A stretch of DNA of 64,000 nt from an uncultured Lachnospiraceae bacterium (lineage in GTDB: Bacteria; Bacillota; Clostridia; Lachnospirales; Lachnospiraceae): contig CAJTMC010000017.1 in assembly GCA_910577115.1 (NCBI GenBank), positions 1-64,000 of the forward strand, written 5' to 3'. Position 1 is the stretch's first letter. Each line of letters starts with the position of its first letter. The notes beneath the pieces were generated by a model. It saw only the letters and a program-made list of their open reading frames with translations. It was not told the DNA's origin and did no database searches. Made by a program: the position numbers and the translations under genes. This document shows, piece by piece, positions 46,949 to 56,440 of this stretch.

Positions 46949-48283
46949 TTATAAAACCGCCACCTGACGGCGGTACTCGCTTTTAAAGTATATCATTTCC
47001 ACAATTGCCGTAATGCTCCATGAGAATATGTAGAGCAGGTACAACGACGGTATTGTTCCAAACCATGCAAAAATCGTATAAACCCAAACAATCCGGAATA
47101 CGCAGGAACCCATAATAACAATAATCGTAGGCACCACGCTCTTGCCAAGTCCCCTTGACGCCGCTATCGCGTTATCCATAAAAGCGGAAAAAGCGTATGA
47201 GAATCCCATAATGACAAGCCGTTTCATACCTGCATCAATCACAGCCGCCTCCGGCGTAAACAGCCCTAAAAACTGTCGTCCGAACAGCTCTAACGTGAGT
47301 CCGATTACCGCGCCCGCGCCGAAGGAATATGCGAGCGTAATAAAATAGGTTTTGCGCACCCTGTCCTTGTTGCGCGCTCCGTAATTTTGCCCGATAAAGC
47401 TGCTGCACGCCGTATAAAATGCCGCCATTACATCATATACCAGCCCGTCCGCATTGGCTGCCGCCGAATTGCCTGCTACCATTGTCGCGTCAAATGTGTT
47501 TACGCCAAACTGGATAAACAGATTGGCAAGCTGGAAAATGCCATACTGTACGGCGGAAGGGAAACCGACAGTCAATATTGCGGAAGCCTTTTTTGCGTTC
47601 GGACGGAGCTTGGAAAGCCGAAGTCCGTATGCTTCTTTACTGCGAAACAGTGCACTCAAAATGAGAATCGCAGAAACATACTGCGAAATAATACTCGCCA
47701 GCGCAACACCTGCCACGTCCAAATGACATACGATGACAAAAAATAAGTTCAGTATAATATTAATGATACCTGCGGTTGTCAAATAATACAACGGTTTCTT
47801 TGTATTTCCTACTGCGCTGAACACAGCGTTGCCGTAATTGTAAACGGCAAGCGCCGGCATTCCGAGAAAGTAAATGCGAAGATACAGTGTCGCTCCTGCA
47901 ATTAACTCGTCCTTTGTATGTAACAGCCTTAAAATAGGATATGAAAACAGCAGTCCTGCCATCATAATGACAATTCCCGTAAGCAGGCAGATAATGACCG
48001 CCGTATGTGTCGCTTCTTCTATATCCTTTGGCTTTTTGGCTCCCAAATATCTCGCAATCAGGACATTCACGCCGCCTGACATACCAATCAAAAAACCGGT
48101 AAACAGCGTCACAAGCGTTGTCGTGGATCCGACCGCTCCCAGCGCAATCGAACCTGCAAACCGCCCGACAACGGCGATATCCGCCATATTAAATAACACC
48201 TGTAATAAATTAGAAATCATCAAAGGGAGGCTGAAAACCAATATCTGTTTCCAAAGATTGCCCTTTGTTAAATCCTGTTCCAT
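46949..48283 (-). CDS. MATE-family efflux transporter
   Basis: 444 residues with about 12 membrane helices and the MATE pattern (PLMISNLLQVLFNMADIAVVG at the start, duplicated halves, GQNYGARN). Exports organic cations or drugs by Na+ or H+ antiport; the substrate cannot be assigned. ATG at 48283 follows GAGGTAAA. It is downstream of the dehydrogenase gene after a 111-base gap that contains a structured palindrome. Confidence 0.92.
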   Translation of the reverse strand: MEQDLTKGNLWKQILVFSLPLMISNLLQVLFNMADIAVVGRFAGSIALGAVGSTTTLVTLFTGFLIGMSGGVNVLIARYLGAKKPKDIEEATHTAVIICLLTGIVIMMAGLLFSYPILRLLHTKDELIAGATLYLRIYFLGMPALAVYNYGNAVFSAVGNTKKPLYYLTTAGIINIILNLFFVIVCHLDVAGVALASIISQYVSAILILSALFRSKEAYGLRLSKLRPNAKKASAILTVGFPSAVQYGIFQLANLFIQFGVNTFDATMVAGNSAAANADGLVYDVMAAFYTACSSFIGQNYGARNKDRVRKTYFITLAYSFGAGAVIGLTLELFGRQFLGLFTPEAAVIDAGMKRLVIMGFSYAFSAFMDNAIAASRGLGKSVVPTIIVIMGSCVFRIVWVYTIFAWFGTIPSLYLLYIFSWSITAIVEMIYFKSEYRRQVAVL

Positions 48284-48340
48284 CTTGTCATTTTACCTCA
48301 TGAAAAACGCTGTATTTGTGTTCTTCTGATACAAAATTTA

Positions 48341-48384
48341 GAAATTCTTTGCGAAACAGCCTTTGCTGTGAGCACTCGAATTTC
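48341..48384. repeat. Nested inverted repeat before the MATE gene
   Basis: GAAATTC (48341-48347) pairs with GAATTTC (48378-48384); inside, ACAGC-CTTT-GCTGT makes a second stem. Next to it on the minus strand, ATTTTGTATC...ACACAAAT is a weak version of the palindromic leader repeat. Confidence 0.55.
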
Positions 48385-48394
48385 TTTTCGTACT

Positions 48395-49351
48395 TTATAC
48401 TACTATATTTCTCTCTTTTCCATTCAAAAAGCTTTCAATATTCTGATAAACCTCTTTTGCACACCGTTCCCGCGCCTCGTGGCTGCCCCATGCCATATGC
48501 GGCGTAATCAAAAGCTTTGTGCTGTCCTTGATTTTGCCAAGCGGATTGTCCGCCGCAATCGGCTCTTTCACCAGCACATCAAGCCCTGCCGCAGCGATTG
48601 TTCCGTTTTCAAGCGCGTCATAGAGCGCCTGCTCGTCCACCACCGGACCACGTGCGACATTAATCAAAATTGCCGTTTTCTTCATTTTTGCAAGTGCGTC
48701 TGCATTGATAATATTTTGCGTTCTGTCTGTCAGCGGGCAGTGTAATGATAAAATGTCGCTTTCTGCAAGTAATGTGTCAAAATCTACGCGTTCATATTCT
48801 GTTGAAGTATTGTTTCCGGACGCGGAATAATAGATTACGCGGCACCCGAAAACGTTTGCAATTTCCGCAACTTTTCTGCCTATATTTCCAAGTCCGATAA
48901 TACCCCAGACCTTTCCCTCAAGCTCTGCAAAAAAAGGTTCAAAGCAGGTGAATATCGGGCAATTTGCATAGTTTCCGTTTTTGACATATGTGTCATAAAC
49001 CGGCAGTTTTTCCAAGAGATAGAGCGCCATCGCAAAGGTATGCTGCGCGACAATCGGCGTGGAATATCCTACCACGTTTGTCACGCGGATTCCATGTGCT
49101 TTGCAGTAATCGAGGTCTACGTTGTTGTAGCCGGTTGCAGTTTCGCAGATTAGTTTTAAGTGCTTTGCTTCGCCGAGTGTTGCTTCGTTTAGCGGGGCTT
49201 TGTTTGCGATGATGATGTCTGCGTCTGCTACGCGCTGTGCGACTTCTTCGGGTGTGGTGTTTTCATAGTAGGTGGTTTCTCCGAAGTCCTTGTAGAATGA
49301 AATGTCCAAATCAGTTCCCAAGCTGATTTTTTCTAATATTACCAGTTTCAT
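48395..49351 (-). CDS. D-2-hydroxyacid dehydrogenase
   Basis: NAD-dependent oxidoreductase of 318 residues. Rossmann motif GIIGLGNIGRKVAEIA, catalytic arginine in NVARGPVVDE, glutamate in the LVKEPIA segment and histidine in ITPHMAWGS. Closest to glycerate/hydroxypyruvate-type enzymes; exact substrate unknown. AGGAG precedes the ATG at 49351. Starts 14 bases after the small membrane protein gene, so they share a transcript. Confidence 0.92.
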   Translation of the reverse strand: MKLVILEKISLGTDLDISFYKDFGETTYYENTTPEEVAQRVADADIIIANKAPLNEATLGEAKHLKLICETATGYNNVDLDYCKAHGIRVTNVVGYSTPIVAQHTFAMALYLLEKLPVYDTYVKNGNYANCPIFTCFEPFFAELEGKVWGIIGLGNIGRKVAEIANVFGCRVIYYSASGNNTSTEYERVDFDTLLAESDILSLHCPLTDRTQNIINADALAKMKKTAILINVARGPVVDEQALYDALENGTIAAAGLDVLVKEPIAADNPLGKIKDSTKLLITPHMAWGSHEARERCAKEVYQNIESFLNGKERNIVV

Positions 49352-49365
49352 GGTGCGTATCTCCT

Positions 49366-49749
49366 TTATTTCTTCTGTCCGTCAACCATCACAACACGCA
49401 GCCCTTTTTCCTCCAAAGCCGCTTTCATATCGGAGGGCAGAGCAAGCTTAGCTGTGCGATAGCCTTTATAATATACTTTCTTGGTTTTTCCGTCTTTTTT
49501 TATAACCCAAACCCACAAGCCATATGACCAACGGTGATCCAATTCCCACTGATTATAGTGCAGCTCCACCCGCTCAATCTCATCAAATGGGATTGCATAT
49601 GGCACCCCTGTATTGAGCACCAGGCAACCGTTTTCAAAGAAAAAGGCTCCCGACCACGACCTGTTTTTGAATTTACTCCGTTTATAAATGAAGAAATATA
49701 GGATAACTCCCAATAGCAAAATATAAGGCACATACAACAAAAAATACAT
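49366..49749 (-). CDS. Small membrane protein with PH-like domain
   Basis: 127 residues: one N-terminal membrane helix (YVPYILLLGVILYFFIY) and a beta-rich domain with IPFDEIERVELHYNQWEL, reminiscent of bacterial PH-like proteins. Good site GGAGG 8 bases before the ATG. Probably the first gene of the run leading through the dehydrogenase and MATE exporter. Function unknown. Confidence 0.72.
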   Translation of the reverse strand: MYFLLYVPYILLLGVILYFFIYKRSKFKNRSWSGAFFFENGCLVLNTGVPYAIPFDEIERVELHYNQWELDHRWSYGLWVWVIKKDGKTKKVYYKGYRTAKLALPSDMKAALEEKGLRVVMVDGQKK

Positions 49750-49789
49750 CTGATTTACCTCCCTGTGAAGCTTTTATTTCTATAGTCTG

Positions 49790-49818
49790 ATTATAAAGTA
49801 AATATCCGCTCTTTACAA
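49790..49818 (-). promoter_or_regulatory. Promoter of the 49749-to-left gene run
   Basis: Minus strand TTGTAA (49813-49818), 17 bases, TATAAT (49790-49795). The -35 is embedded in the dyad ATATCCG...CGGATAT (49802-49826 region), a possible operator. Confidence 0.72.
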
Positions 49819-49903
49819 CGGATATATATCTTTTTTTTCCTGTCCCGATACATAGGAGCAGCTATTTTTACTCTCCAGTCTTCCTTAGTCCTATACTAAC
49901 ACA

Positions 49904-49928
49904 AAAGGTGTCCAAAATGAACACCTTT
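49904..49928 (-). terminator. Terminator of the ABC transporter operon
   Basis: AAAGGTGT (49904-49911) and ACACCTTT (49921-49928); on the minus strand followed by TTTTGTG... as the stem's own T-rich edge. Lies 10 bases after the ATPase stop. Confidence 0.75.
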
Positions 49929-49938
49929 GATTTTAGAT

Positions 49939-50733
49939 TTATCCCAAAATTGCCTTATCACTTGTAAACTCTTCGCCGCTTGCTTCCCCGAATTTATGAA
50001 GCAGCTGCTCTACGGTAAGGTTCTTCTTCTCCTCTCCCTTGATGTCCAAAATAACCTTCCCGTCATTTAACATGATTAAGCGATTGCCATGCGTAATGGC
50101 GTCCTTCATGTTATGCGTAATCATCAACGTAGTAAGCTTATCCCTATTTACAATGAACTCCGTCGTTTCCAACACCTTCGCCGCTGTCTTTGGGTCAAGC
50201 GCAGCAGTATGTTCATCAAGCAGCAAAAGCTTCGGTTTCTGCAAAGCCGCCATAAGCAGCGTAAGCGCTTGTCTTTGTCCTCCGGAAAGAAGCCCTACCT
50301 TAGAAGTAAGACGTTCCTCCAGCCCAAGTCCAAGAATTTTTAACAGTTCCTTATACTCCTCGCGCTCCTTTTTACTGATTCCCGGCCGCAAAGTTCTTCT
50401 GCGCCCTCTGCGTTTTGCCAGCGCAAGGTTTTCCTCAATTCCCATCGTCGCCGCTGTGCCGGTCATCGGATCCTGAAAAACGCGTCCCAAAAACTTCGCC
50501 CGTTTATGTTCGGAAAGCTTCGTCACGTCCTCCCCGTCAATGATAATCTGTCCGGAATCTACCAGCCATACACCGGCAATCGCATTCATCATCGTAGACT
50601 TTCCCGCGCCGTTTCCGCCAATTACCGTTACAAAATCGCCATCATCAAGGGTCAGCGAAAAGTTGTTCAATGCAACCTTCTCATTCACCGTTCCCGGATT
50701 AAACACCTTCGTCACATTTCTGATTTCAAGCAT
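49939..50733 (-). CDS. ABC transporter ATP-binding protein (TrpXYZ-like system)
   Basis: 264 residues; Walker A GGNGAGKSTM, signature LLSGGQRQAL, Walker B LLLLDEHTAALD (with H in place of the usual P, a feature common in this subfamily). Energises import with the permease whose gene overlaps its start by 8 bases. AAGGAGG precedes the ATG at 50733. Confidence 0.92.
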   Translation of the reverse strand: MLEIRNVTKVFNPGTVNEKVALNNFSLTLDDGDFVTVIGGNGAGKSTMMNAIAGVWLVDSGQIIIDGEDVTKLSEHKRAKFLGRVFQDPMTGTAATMGIEENLALAKRRGRRRTLRPGISKKEREEYKELLKILGLGLEERLTSKVGLLSGGQRQALTLLMAALQKPKLLLLDEHTAALDPKTAAKVLETTEFIVNRDKLTTLMITHNMKDAITHGNRLIMLNDGKVILDIKGEEKKNLTVEQLLHKFGEASGEEFTSDKAILG

Positions 50734-51655
50734 TGTCCTGTCCCTCCTTCTTTACAACCAATTTGCGGAAATACTTTCCTTTCCAATAAGGGATTGCAAG
50801 GAACACTGCCACAACCAGAGCAGACAGCAATTTCAGCAGGTCTGTGTCAATGCCCATCCAAATCACTGTCTGAACGACAATATAATATAGTACAGAACCA
50901 AACGCCACGCCGATCAGCTTGAATCCAAAGTTGTGAAACACCTTTCCAAACACAGCTTCACCGATAATAACAGCCGCAAGTCCAATCACAATTGCGCCTC
51001 GTCCCATATTTATATCCGCAAATCCCTGATACTGCGAGAGCAGCGCACCGGAAAGACCCACCAAACCATTGGAAATCATCAGTCCGACAACCTTTGCAAA
51101 ATTCGTATTAATTCCCTGTGCTCTTGACATATTTCCGTTACAGCCTGTCGCACGCAGCGCACATCCGTATTCCGTGCCGAAAAACCAGTAAAGAATCAAA
51201 ACAAGCAGGACAATCGCAGCCGCTACAACAAAGATGGAATTTTTATAAAAAGCAACCCCTTTGATGTACCGCAGCGATACCAAAAGACTGTATTTATCCA
51301 CATTAATCGCCTGATTCGATTTTCCCATAATCTTTAAGTTTACGGAATACAGGGCAAGCTGCGTCAAAATACCGGAGAGAATTGCCGGTATTCCCATAAA
51401 TGTATGAAATATTCCTGTCACAACTCCGGTAAGCATTCCGGCAAGCGTCGCCGCCAGCATAGAAACAAATACATTATGGCCGGAAAGCATCATCATAATG
51501 CACACCGCGCCTCCCGTACACAGCGAACCGTCTACTGTCAAATCCGCTATGTCAAGGATTCGAAACGTAATATAGATGCCGATTGCCATAATACCCCAAA
51601 TCAAACCCTGGGCAAGCGCTCCCGGCATCGCACTAAACAAATTCATAATATTCAT
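50726..51655 (-). CDS. ABC transporter permease (TrpXYZ-like system)
   Basis: 309 residues and about eight membrane helices, branched-chain-amino-acid-permease fold (ADLTVDGSL, RATGCNGNMSRAQGIN). Forms the channel with the ATPase at 49939. TGGAGG precedes the ATG at 51655. A strong hairpin separates it from the binding-protein gene. Confidence 0.9.
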   Translation of the reverse strand: MNIMNLFSAMPGALAQGLIWGIMAIGIYITFRILDIADLTVDGSLCTGGAVCIMMMLSGHNVFVSMLAATLAGMLTGVVTGIFHTFMGIPAILSGILTQLALYSVNLKIMGKSNQAINVDKYSLLVSLRYIKGVAFYKNSIFVVAAAIVLLVLILYWFFGTEYGCALRATGCNGNMSRAQGINTNFAKVVGLMISNGLVGLSGALLSQYQGFADINMGRGAIVIGLAAVIIGEAVFGKVFHNFGFKLIGVAFGSVLYYIVVQTVIWMGIDTDLLKLLSALVVAVFLAIPYWKGKYFRKLVVKKEGQDNA

Positions 51656-51751
51656 TGGTTTCCTCCATCCGGCTATTCCTATGTTTGCGGGGCAGACCCT
51701 ATTTTTTCCGGAACACTTCCTGCCGGTTCAAATTTTCTGTTCTTCAAGAAA

Positions 51752-51777
51752 GGCAGTGGAAAGAAATCTCCACTGCC
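51752..51777 (-). terminator. Intra-operon hairpin after the binding-protein gene
   Basis: GGCAGTGGA (51752-51760) pairs with TCCACTGCC (51769-51777); minus-strand tail TTTCTTG. Probably lowers permease/ATPase expression relative to the binding protein or stabilises the 5' mRNA. Confidence 0.8.
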
Positions 51778-51794
51778 GGTTAATTGATAGCTAT

Positions 51795-52865
51795 TTACTC
51801 TGTTTCAACTGCCTCATATCCATCAGGAATTGTAATACCCAGTTCATCACAGATTGCAGGATTATATTTCTTTGTAAAGTTTGGCGCATACTCAATCGGC
51901 ATTTCAGAAATATTCGCTTTTCCCGTAAGAACCTTTGCTGCCATCTTACCTGTCGCAACACCCAAATCATAATAGCTGATCGAAAGTGTCGCAACTGCAC
52001 AGCCTTTGCAAATGCCTTCCTCACCGGCAATTACCGGAATCCCTGCCGGCATACAGATATTGTATACAATCTCTGTATTGTTCGCTACCGTATTGTCTGT
52101 CGGAACGTAGATTACATCTACTTCGCCTGTTGCCGTTGTCGTTACGGCAGAAAGATCATTGGAATCCGAAAATGCATAATACTTGCACTCATATCCTTTT
52201 TCCTCAAGGAATCCCTTTACTGTATCAACCTGATACTGTGAATTAGCCTCTGCCGAGCAGTATAACAGTCCTACTGTCTTCGCATCCGGAAAAATCTCCT
52301 GAAGCATGTCTGCTTGTCCGTCAAGCGGCGCAAGGTCTGAAGTACCGGATATATTTCCTCCTACTGTGCCGTTAAAATTGTCTAAATCAAGCGCCACGCC
52401 ATACTCTGTGACAGATGTGCCTAAAATCGGAATCTCATTCGTTCCTGCTGAAGCCGCCTGAAGCGCAGGTGTCGCGTTTGCAAGAATTAAGTCAACATCG
52501 CCGGAAACAAAACTGTTTACAATTGTAGAGCAGGTGTTCGAATCTCCCTGTGCATTCTGCTCATCAAAACGTACCTTGTCTTCTCCCAGTTCTTCAATCA
52601 ATGCATCCTTAAATCCCTGTGTTGCAGCATCTAAAGCGTCATGCTGCACAAGCTGGCAGATTCCTATGGTATATGTATCCCCGTCTGTTTCTGTCGGTGT
52701 CGTTTCTGCCGGAGCAGTGTCTGTCGGCGTGCCGTCGTTCTCTGATGCGTCGTTCCCTGATGCAACCGATGCGCTGTCTGCCGCACCGTCTGATGAACTT
52801 CCACAGCCGGCAAAGCTGCATATCATAGCGGCAGATACCAATAGTGCTAATAATTTCTTTTTCAT
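51795..52865 (-). CDS. ABC transporter substrate-binding lipoprotein (TrpX/COG2984 type)
   Basis: 356 residues. The start at 52865 (MKKKLLALLVSAAM) follows AGGAGGG; the ATG/alternative start 14 codons upstream lacks a site. Lipobox SFAGC, then a 40-residue S/D/T/E linker and a periplasmic-binding-protein fold with GICQLVQHDALDAATQGF, typical of the family that includes pneumococcal tryptophan importer TrpX. Ligand specificity cannot be decided from sequence; aromatic amino acid or nucleoside-like ligands are possible. First and presumably most abundant product of the operon. Confidence 0.9.
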   Translation of the reverse strand: MKKKLLALLVSAAMICSFAGCGSSSDGAADSASVASGNDASENDGTPTDTAPAETTPTETDGDTYTIGICQLVQHDALDAATQGFKDALIEELGEDKVRFDEQNAQGDSNTCSTIVNSFVSGDVDLILANATPALQAASAGTNEIPILGTSVTEYGVALDLDNFNGTVGGNISGTSDLAPLDGQADMLQEIFPDAKTVGLLYCSAEANSQYQVDTVKGFLEEKGYECKYYAFSDSNDLSAVTTTATGEVDVIYVPTDNTVANNTEIVYNICMPAGIPVIAGEEGICKGCAVATLSISYYDLGVATGKMAAKVLTGKANISEMPIEYAPNFTKKYNPAICDELGITIPDGYEAVETE

Positions 52866-52912
52866 AATCTTTTCCCTCCTAAAAAATCGGGGCAGTGTCA
52901 ACCCCACGGATT

Positions 52913-52941
52913 ATTATACGTTTTTAGAAGCGGAAAGTCAA
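52913..52941 (-). promoter_or_regulatory. Promoter of the substrate-binding-protein operon
   Basis: Minus strand TTGACT (52936-52941), 17 bases, TATAAT (52913-52918). The short leader contains GGGG...CCCC followed by GATTTTTT just before the ribosome binding site, a possible attenuator-like stem of only four pairs. Confidence 0.82.
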
Positions 52942-53120
52942 TATAACATATCGCTGTGTTTACAATCTGCAAAATTCTATTGTTGTTGTTCACTTCTGCA
53001 ATGTGGCAGAATATCATGGCAAATAAAATGTCTTCTTAATTTCTCCCCATTTCCAGAAAAAAATTCTGTCATTGCCGAAAAAGACTCTATACGGGAAACC
53101 TCCCGTTTTTTAATATCTGA

Positions 53121-53849
53121 CTATAACACCCCAAACAACCCGGAAATTTCGTCCTCTCCCATAATCCTGCTGCTCGGCATATCAATATTGGCAAGCATCG
53201 CTTCCACCTTATTTGCCAACGTCACATCAATAAAATGTCCTATTTCTATTCCCCGCAGCTCAAAGAAAAGCATCGGATTGTCGTCCAGCCTTGCGCCAAC
53301 GCCATAGAGTGCCGCTGCCACATGCTTGCACATCAGCGCCCAGTCAGGACAGCTGCAGGTAAAGCTGATTTCCCGCGGACTCGGAAACAATCCGTCTTTT
53401 CCGCAAAAAAGCTCTTCCATTTCTTCCGGAAACCGCCCCGCCAAAAGCTCCTCGACATTCTCAAGTTTTTTTCCGCATTTACCGATAATCTGCTGACAGC
53501 GTTCCTCAGACAGCGGACTAATCCGGATTTCGGTCTTATAGGGCGTTTTCCTTGTTCCCTGCACTTTCGCCGAAACTTTTCCCTTTTCTATTTTTAAATC
53601 AATCACCGCACCCGTCCGCACATACCGTTTTCCTCGGTCAATGCGGCTGCTATAATCGGCATATTGCTCCAAATTATTACACCACGCCATTCCCCACCAG
53701 TTCTTTACGATATTTCTTCCCTGTATCACAACCGGCTCCAGCACTTTTCCCTTTGCCTTCTCACGCTTTTTTGTTTCACTGGATCGCCTCTTAATCTCTC
53801 CTGTTGTAGGCTGTTCATAGTATGGCATCTCGCCCCAATACTTTTTCAT
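53121..53849 (-). CDS. SWIM zinc-finger protein
   Basis: 242 residues with the SWIM motif FTCSCPDWALMCKHVAA (CxC...CxH, about residues 160-180). SWIM proteins of this type are encoded next to SNF2-family ATPases and are thought to help them on DNA. Start placed at the ATG 53849 (MKKYWGEMPYYEQ). It follows the helicase gene by 29 bases on the same strand. Precise role unknown. Confidence 0.9.
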   Translation of the reverse strand: MKKYWGEMPYYEQPTTGEIKRRSSETKKREKAKGKVLEPVVIQGRNIVKNWWGMAWCNNLEQYADYSSRIDRGKRYVRTGAVIDLKIEKGKVSAKVQGTRKTPYKTEIRISPLSEERCQQIIGKCGKKLENVEELLAGRFPEEMEELFCGKDGLFPSPREISFTCSCPDWALMCKHVAAALYGVGARLDDNPMLFFELRGIEIGHFIDVTLANKVEAMLANIDMPSSRIMGEDEISGLFGVL

Positions 53850-53878
53850 CAATCTCTACCTGCCCTTCCAATGAATCC

Positions 53879-56440
53879 TTAAATTTGTAATTTCAGCATC
53901 GACATCAGCTCTTCGTTGCTAAGCTCTGTCAACCACTTTTCGCCGCCGGAGCCGATTACGTTCTGTGCCAGTTCTTTTTTCGATTCAATCATATCATTGA
54001 TTTTTTCTTCAATCGTCCCTCTGCATACTAATTTGTGCACAAGTACGTCCTTTGTCTGTCCAATTCGAAATGCCCTGTCCGTTGCCTGATTTTCTACAGC
54101 CGGATTCCACCAGCGGTCAAAATGAATGACGTGATTCGCCTTCGTAAGATTAAGACCTGTTCCACCGGCTTTTACAGAGAGTACAATAAAGGGCACATAC
54201 GCTTCTCCCTGAAATGCGTCCACGATTTTCTGCCTTTTTGCAACGGCGGTTCCGCCATGTATGACATATCCTTCCCGCTGGAAAATCTCTTTCAAAAACG
54301 CGGCAAGATACTCTGTAATTTCTTTAAATTGCGTAAATACAATCACACGTTCACGCTTCTCATAAATGGTTTCGCATATTTCCTTGAGCACTTCCATCTT
54401 TCCGCTGTCACTTCGGGCATATTGCTCCTGTCCCAAATATTGATCCGGATGATTACAGATTTGCTTTAATTTCATAATTGTCGCAAGCACAATGCCTTTT
54501 CTCGATATTTCGGATTCGGCATCTGACATTTTCTTTTCCATGTCTGAAACAACTTTTCTGTAAAGCACAACCTGCTTTTTCGACATCGCAGCGTATTCAA
54601 CCGTCTCAATTTTTTCCGGCAAATCGGCAATAATTGTTTTGTCTGTCTTTACACGCCGAAGCATAAACGGCGAAATCATCGTCCTCAGCCTTGCATATCC
54701 CTGCGGATGTGATTCCAAGCCTTTACAGAAATCCCGAAATTCCTGTGAAGTTCCCATGAGTCCCTTATTTAAAAAGTCAAACAAAGACCACAAATTTGTC
54801 AAATCATTCTCAATCGGCGTTCCTGTCATGGCAATCCGCATTCTTGCATGGATTTCTTTCACCTGTCTTGTCTGCTTTGTAAGCGGATTTTTAATTGCCT
54901 GTGCCTCGTCAAGGATCAGACAGTCCCACTCCTGATCTTTCAATGCCTGTATCCGCGAAACCATTCCATACGTCGTAATTGTGAGAAATGCCATGTGTCC
55001 GGCAAGCTCCTGTTCCAATACTGCCATACTTTTTCCATGCAGTAAGGTATAGTCCATTTGGGGTGCAAATTTCTGCACTTCCTTCTGCCAGTTTCCAAGC
55101 AATGATGCCGGTACAATCAGAAGCGTTTTTGCAGCCTTTTTTGTTTTTCTTAATTTTTCAAGATATGCAAGCACTTGAACCGTTTTGCCAAGCCCCATAT
55201 CATCGGCAAGACATGCGCCAAAGCCCAATTCGTCCATATAATTGAGCCATGTATAGCCGCTTTGCTGATAGCCTCTAAGTGTCGCCTGAAATCCCTTTGG
55301 CACTGCCCGTTTCCGAATCGTATCCGGTCTTCGCAGGCTTCTTAGCAACTCGGAAAGCCACTTTCCGTTTGAAACCAAAGCGCCAATATCTGCCTTTGCT
55401 TTGTCCGTCCCAAGCTCCATGCGCAGCGCGTCCATCAGGCTTATTTCACCGGGCATCTGTTCCATTTCGTCAAGAAGCTTTTTTAGTCTGTCGTGGTCTA
55501 CTTCAATCCATTTTCCCTTTAAAAATGCCAAGCCCTCTGTCTGTGCAAGGAGGTTTTTGATATCCTTCTGCGTCAATTCCACGCCGTCCGCCATAAGTTT
55601 GGGTTGAACGGAAACCAATGTGTCAAACCCAAGCATGGACGCCTTTTTTTCGCCAAGCTGAATCGATACGGATAACGCGGACATTCTTTTTCTCCACCAG
55701 TTTGGTATTCTGCAAAGGATTCCCGTCTTTTCAATTTCTTCTGCACTTTTTAAAAATTCATATGCTTCCGCATCTGTCAGACGCAGCGGATGAAAAAGCT
55801 CTCCGCTCTGCATAAATCCTGCAATCAGAGGTGATAGTTCTGCTGCCTTGTTCAAACATGACAGTAGTGTCATAAGTTTTTCACGTTCGTTTTCATATTC
55901 TGTAAGCGCATATTTTAATGGCACATGACGAACCTTTTTCTTTTCATCCTGTGTTGCATAGGTAGCTAAAAATGCAAACGGGTAATCCGCCTCGTTATTT
56001 TCCACAAGATGAAAAAAGACACGTTCTGGTACGTGAAGCTGCTGATTTTTTTCTGTAAAATACATCGCTACGGTTCCGTCATAGGCGGATATTTCTGCGG
56101 CAAATATTGTTAAAAGATTATCAAATTGCCTTTGCAGCCATCCCCTGTCGATATACTGCGATCCAATTGCAAAGGGAACCGCCTGTAACAGCGCCGATTC
56201 ATTCGCCTCGGAAACGGTTATCTGAATATTTTCTCTGGCAAGCTCCAGCTCAGGCATATCCATAAGCTGCTGAAAAAAAGTTGTCGCAACCAAGTGAAGA
56301 TAACGTTCTGTGGAATCTGCATCGTTTTTTGGTTCATTTAGTCCGGCATGGTATAGAAGCCGATACCGTTCTTTTTCCGATTGATTCGCTTCGTCCGTCT
56401 GATCGATTAAAAATCCTTCTTTTGTAAATTGAAAAATCAT
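53879..56440 (-). CDS. SNF2-family DNA-dependent ATPase/helicase
   Basis: 853 residues. The first 370 or so are the bacterial-specific N-terminal region; the motor has DDMGLGKTVQ (Walker A), DEAQ box, TGTPIEN, and in the C-terminal lobe VFTQFKEIT, GGTGLNL and DRAFRIGQTK. Translocates on double-stranded DNA to remodel protein-DNA complexes. GGAGG lies 5 bases before the ATG at 56440. Forms an operon with the SWIM protein at 53121. No nuclease or methylase is adjacent, so nothing points to DISARM or another defence island on this side. Confidence 0.94.
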   Translation of the reverse strand: MIFQFTKEGFLIDQTDEANQSEKERYRLLYHAGLNEPKNDADSTERYLHLVATTFFQQLMDMPELELARENIQITVSEANESALLQAVPFAIGSQYIDRGWLQRQFDNLLTIFAAEISAYDGTVAMYFTEKNQQLHVPERVFFHLVENNEADYPFAFLATYATQDEKKKVRHVPLKYALTEYENEREKLMTLLSCLNKAAELSPLIAGFMQSGELFHPLRLTDAEAYEFLKSAEEIEKTGILCRIPNWWRKRMSALSVSIQLGEKKASMLGFDTLVSVQPKLMADGVELTQKDIKNLLAQTEGLAFLKGKWIEVDHDRLKKLLDEMEQMPGEISLMDALRMELGTDKAKADIGALVSNGKWLSELLRSLRRPDTIRKRAVPKGFQATLRGYQQSGYTWLNYMDELGFGACLADDMGLGKTVQVLAYLEKLRKTKKAAKTLLIVPASLLGNWQKEVQKFAPQMDYTLLHGKSMAVLEQELAGHMAFLTITTYGMVSRIQALKDQEWDCLILDEAQAIKNPLTKQTRQVKEIHARMRIAMTGTPIENDLTNLWSLFDFLNKGLMGTSQEFRDFCKGLESHPQGYARLRTMISPFMLRRVKTDKTIIADLPEKIETVEYAAMSKKQVVLYRKVVSDMEKKMSDAESEISRKGIVLATIMKLKQICNHPDQYLGQEQYARSDSGKMEVLKEICETIYEKRERVIVFTQFKEITEYLAAFLKEIFQREGYVIHGGTAVAKRQKIVDAFQGEAYVPFIVLSVKAGGTGLNLTKANHVIHFDRWWNPAVENQATDRAFRIGQTKDVLVHKLVCRGTIEEKINDMIESKKELAQNVIGSGGEKWLTELSNEELMSMLKLQI

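Noticed and set aside
52866..53120. T-box or other riboswitch before the TrpX-like operon
   Set aside because: Promoter is only about 45 bases before the start codon, leaving no room; only a four-pair GC stem is visible.
53121..56440. SNF2 plus SWIM as part of a phage-defence system
   Set aside because: No methylase, nuclease or DUF1998 partner adjoins; the pair is common housekeeping-type context in Firmicutes.
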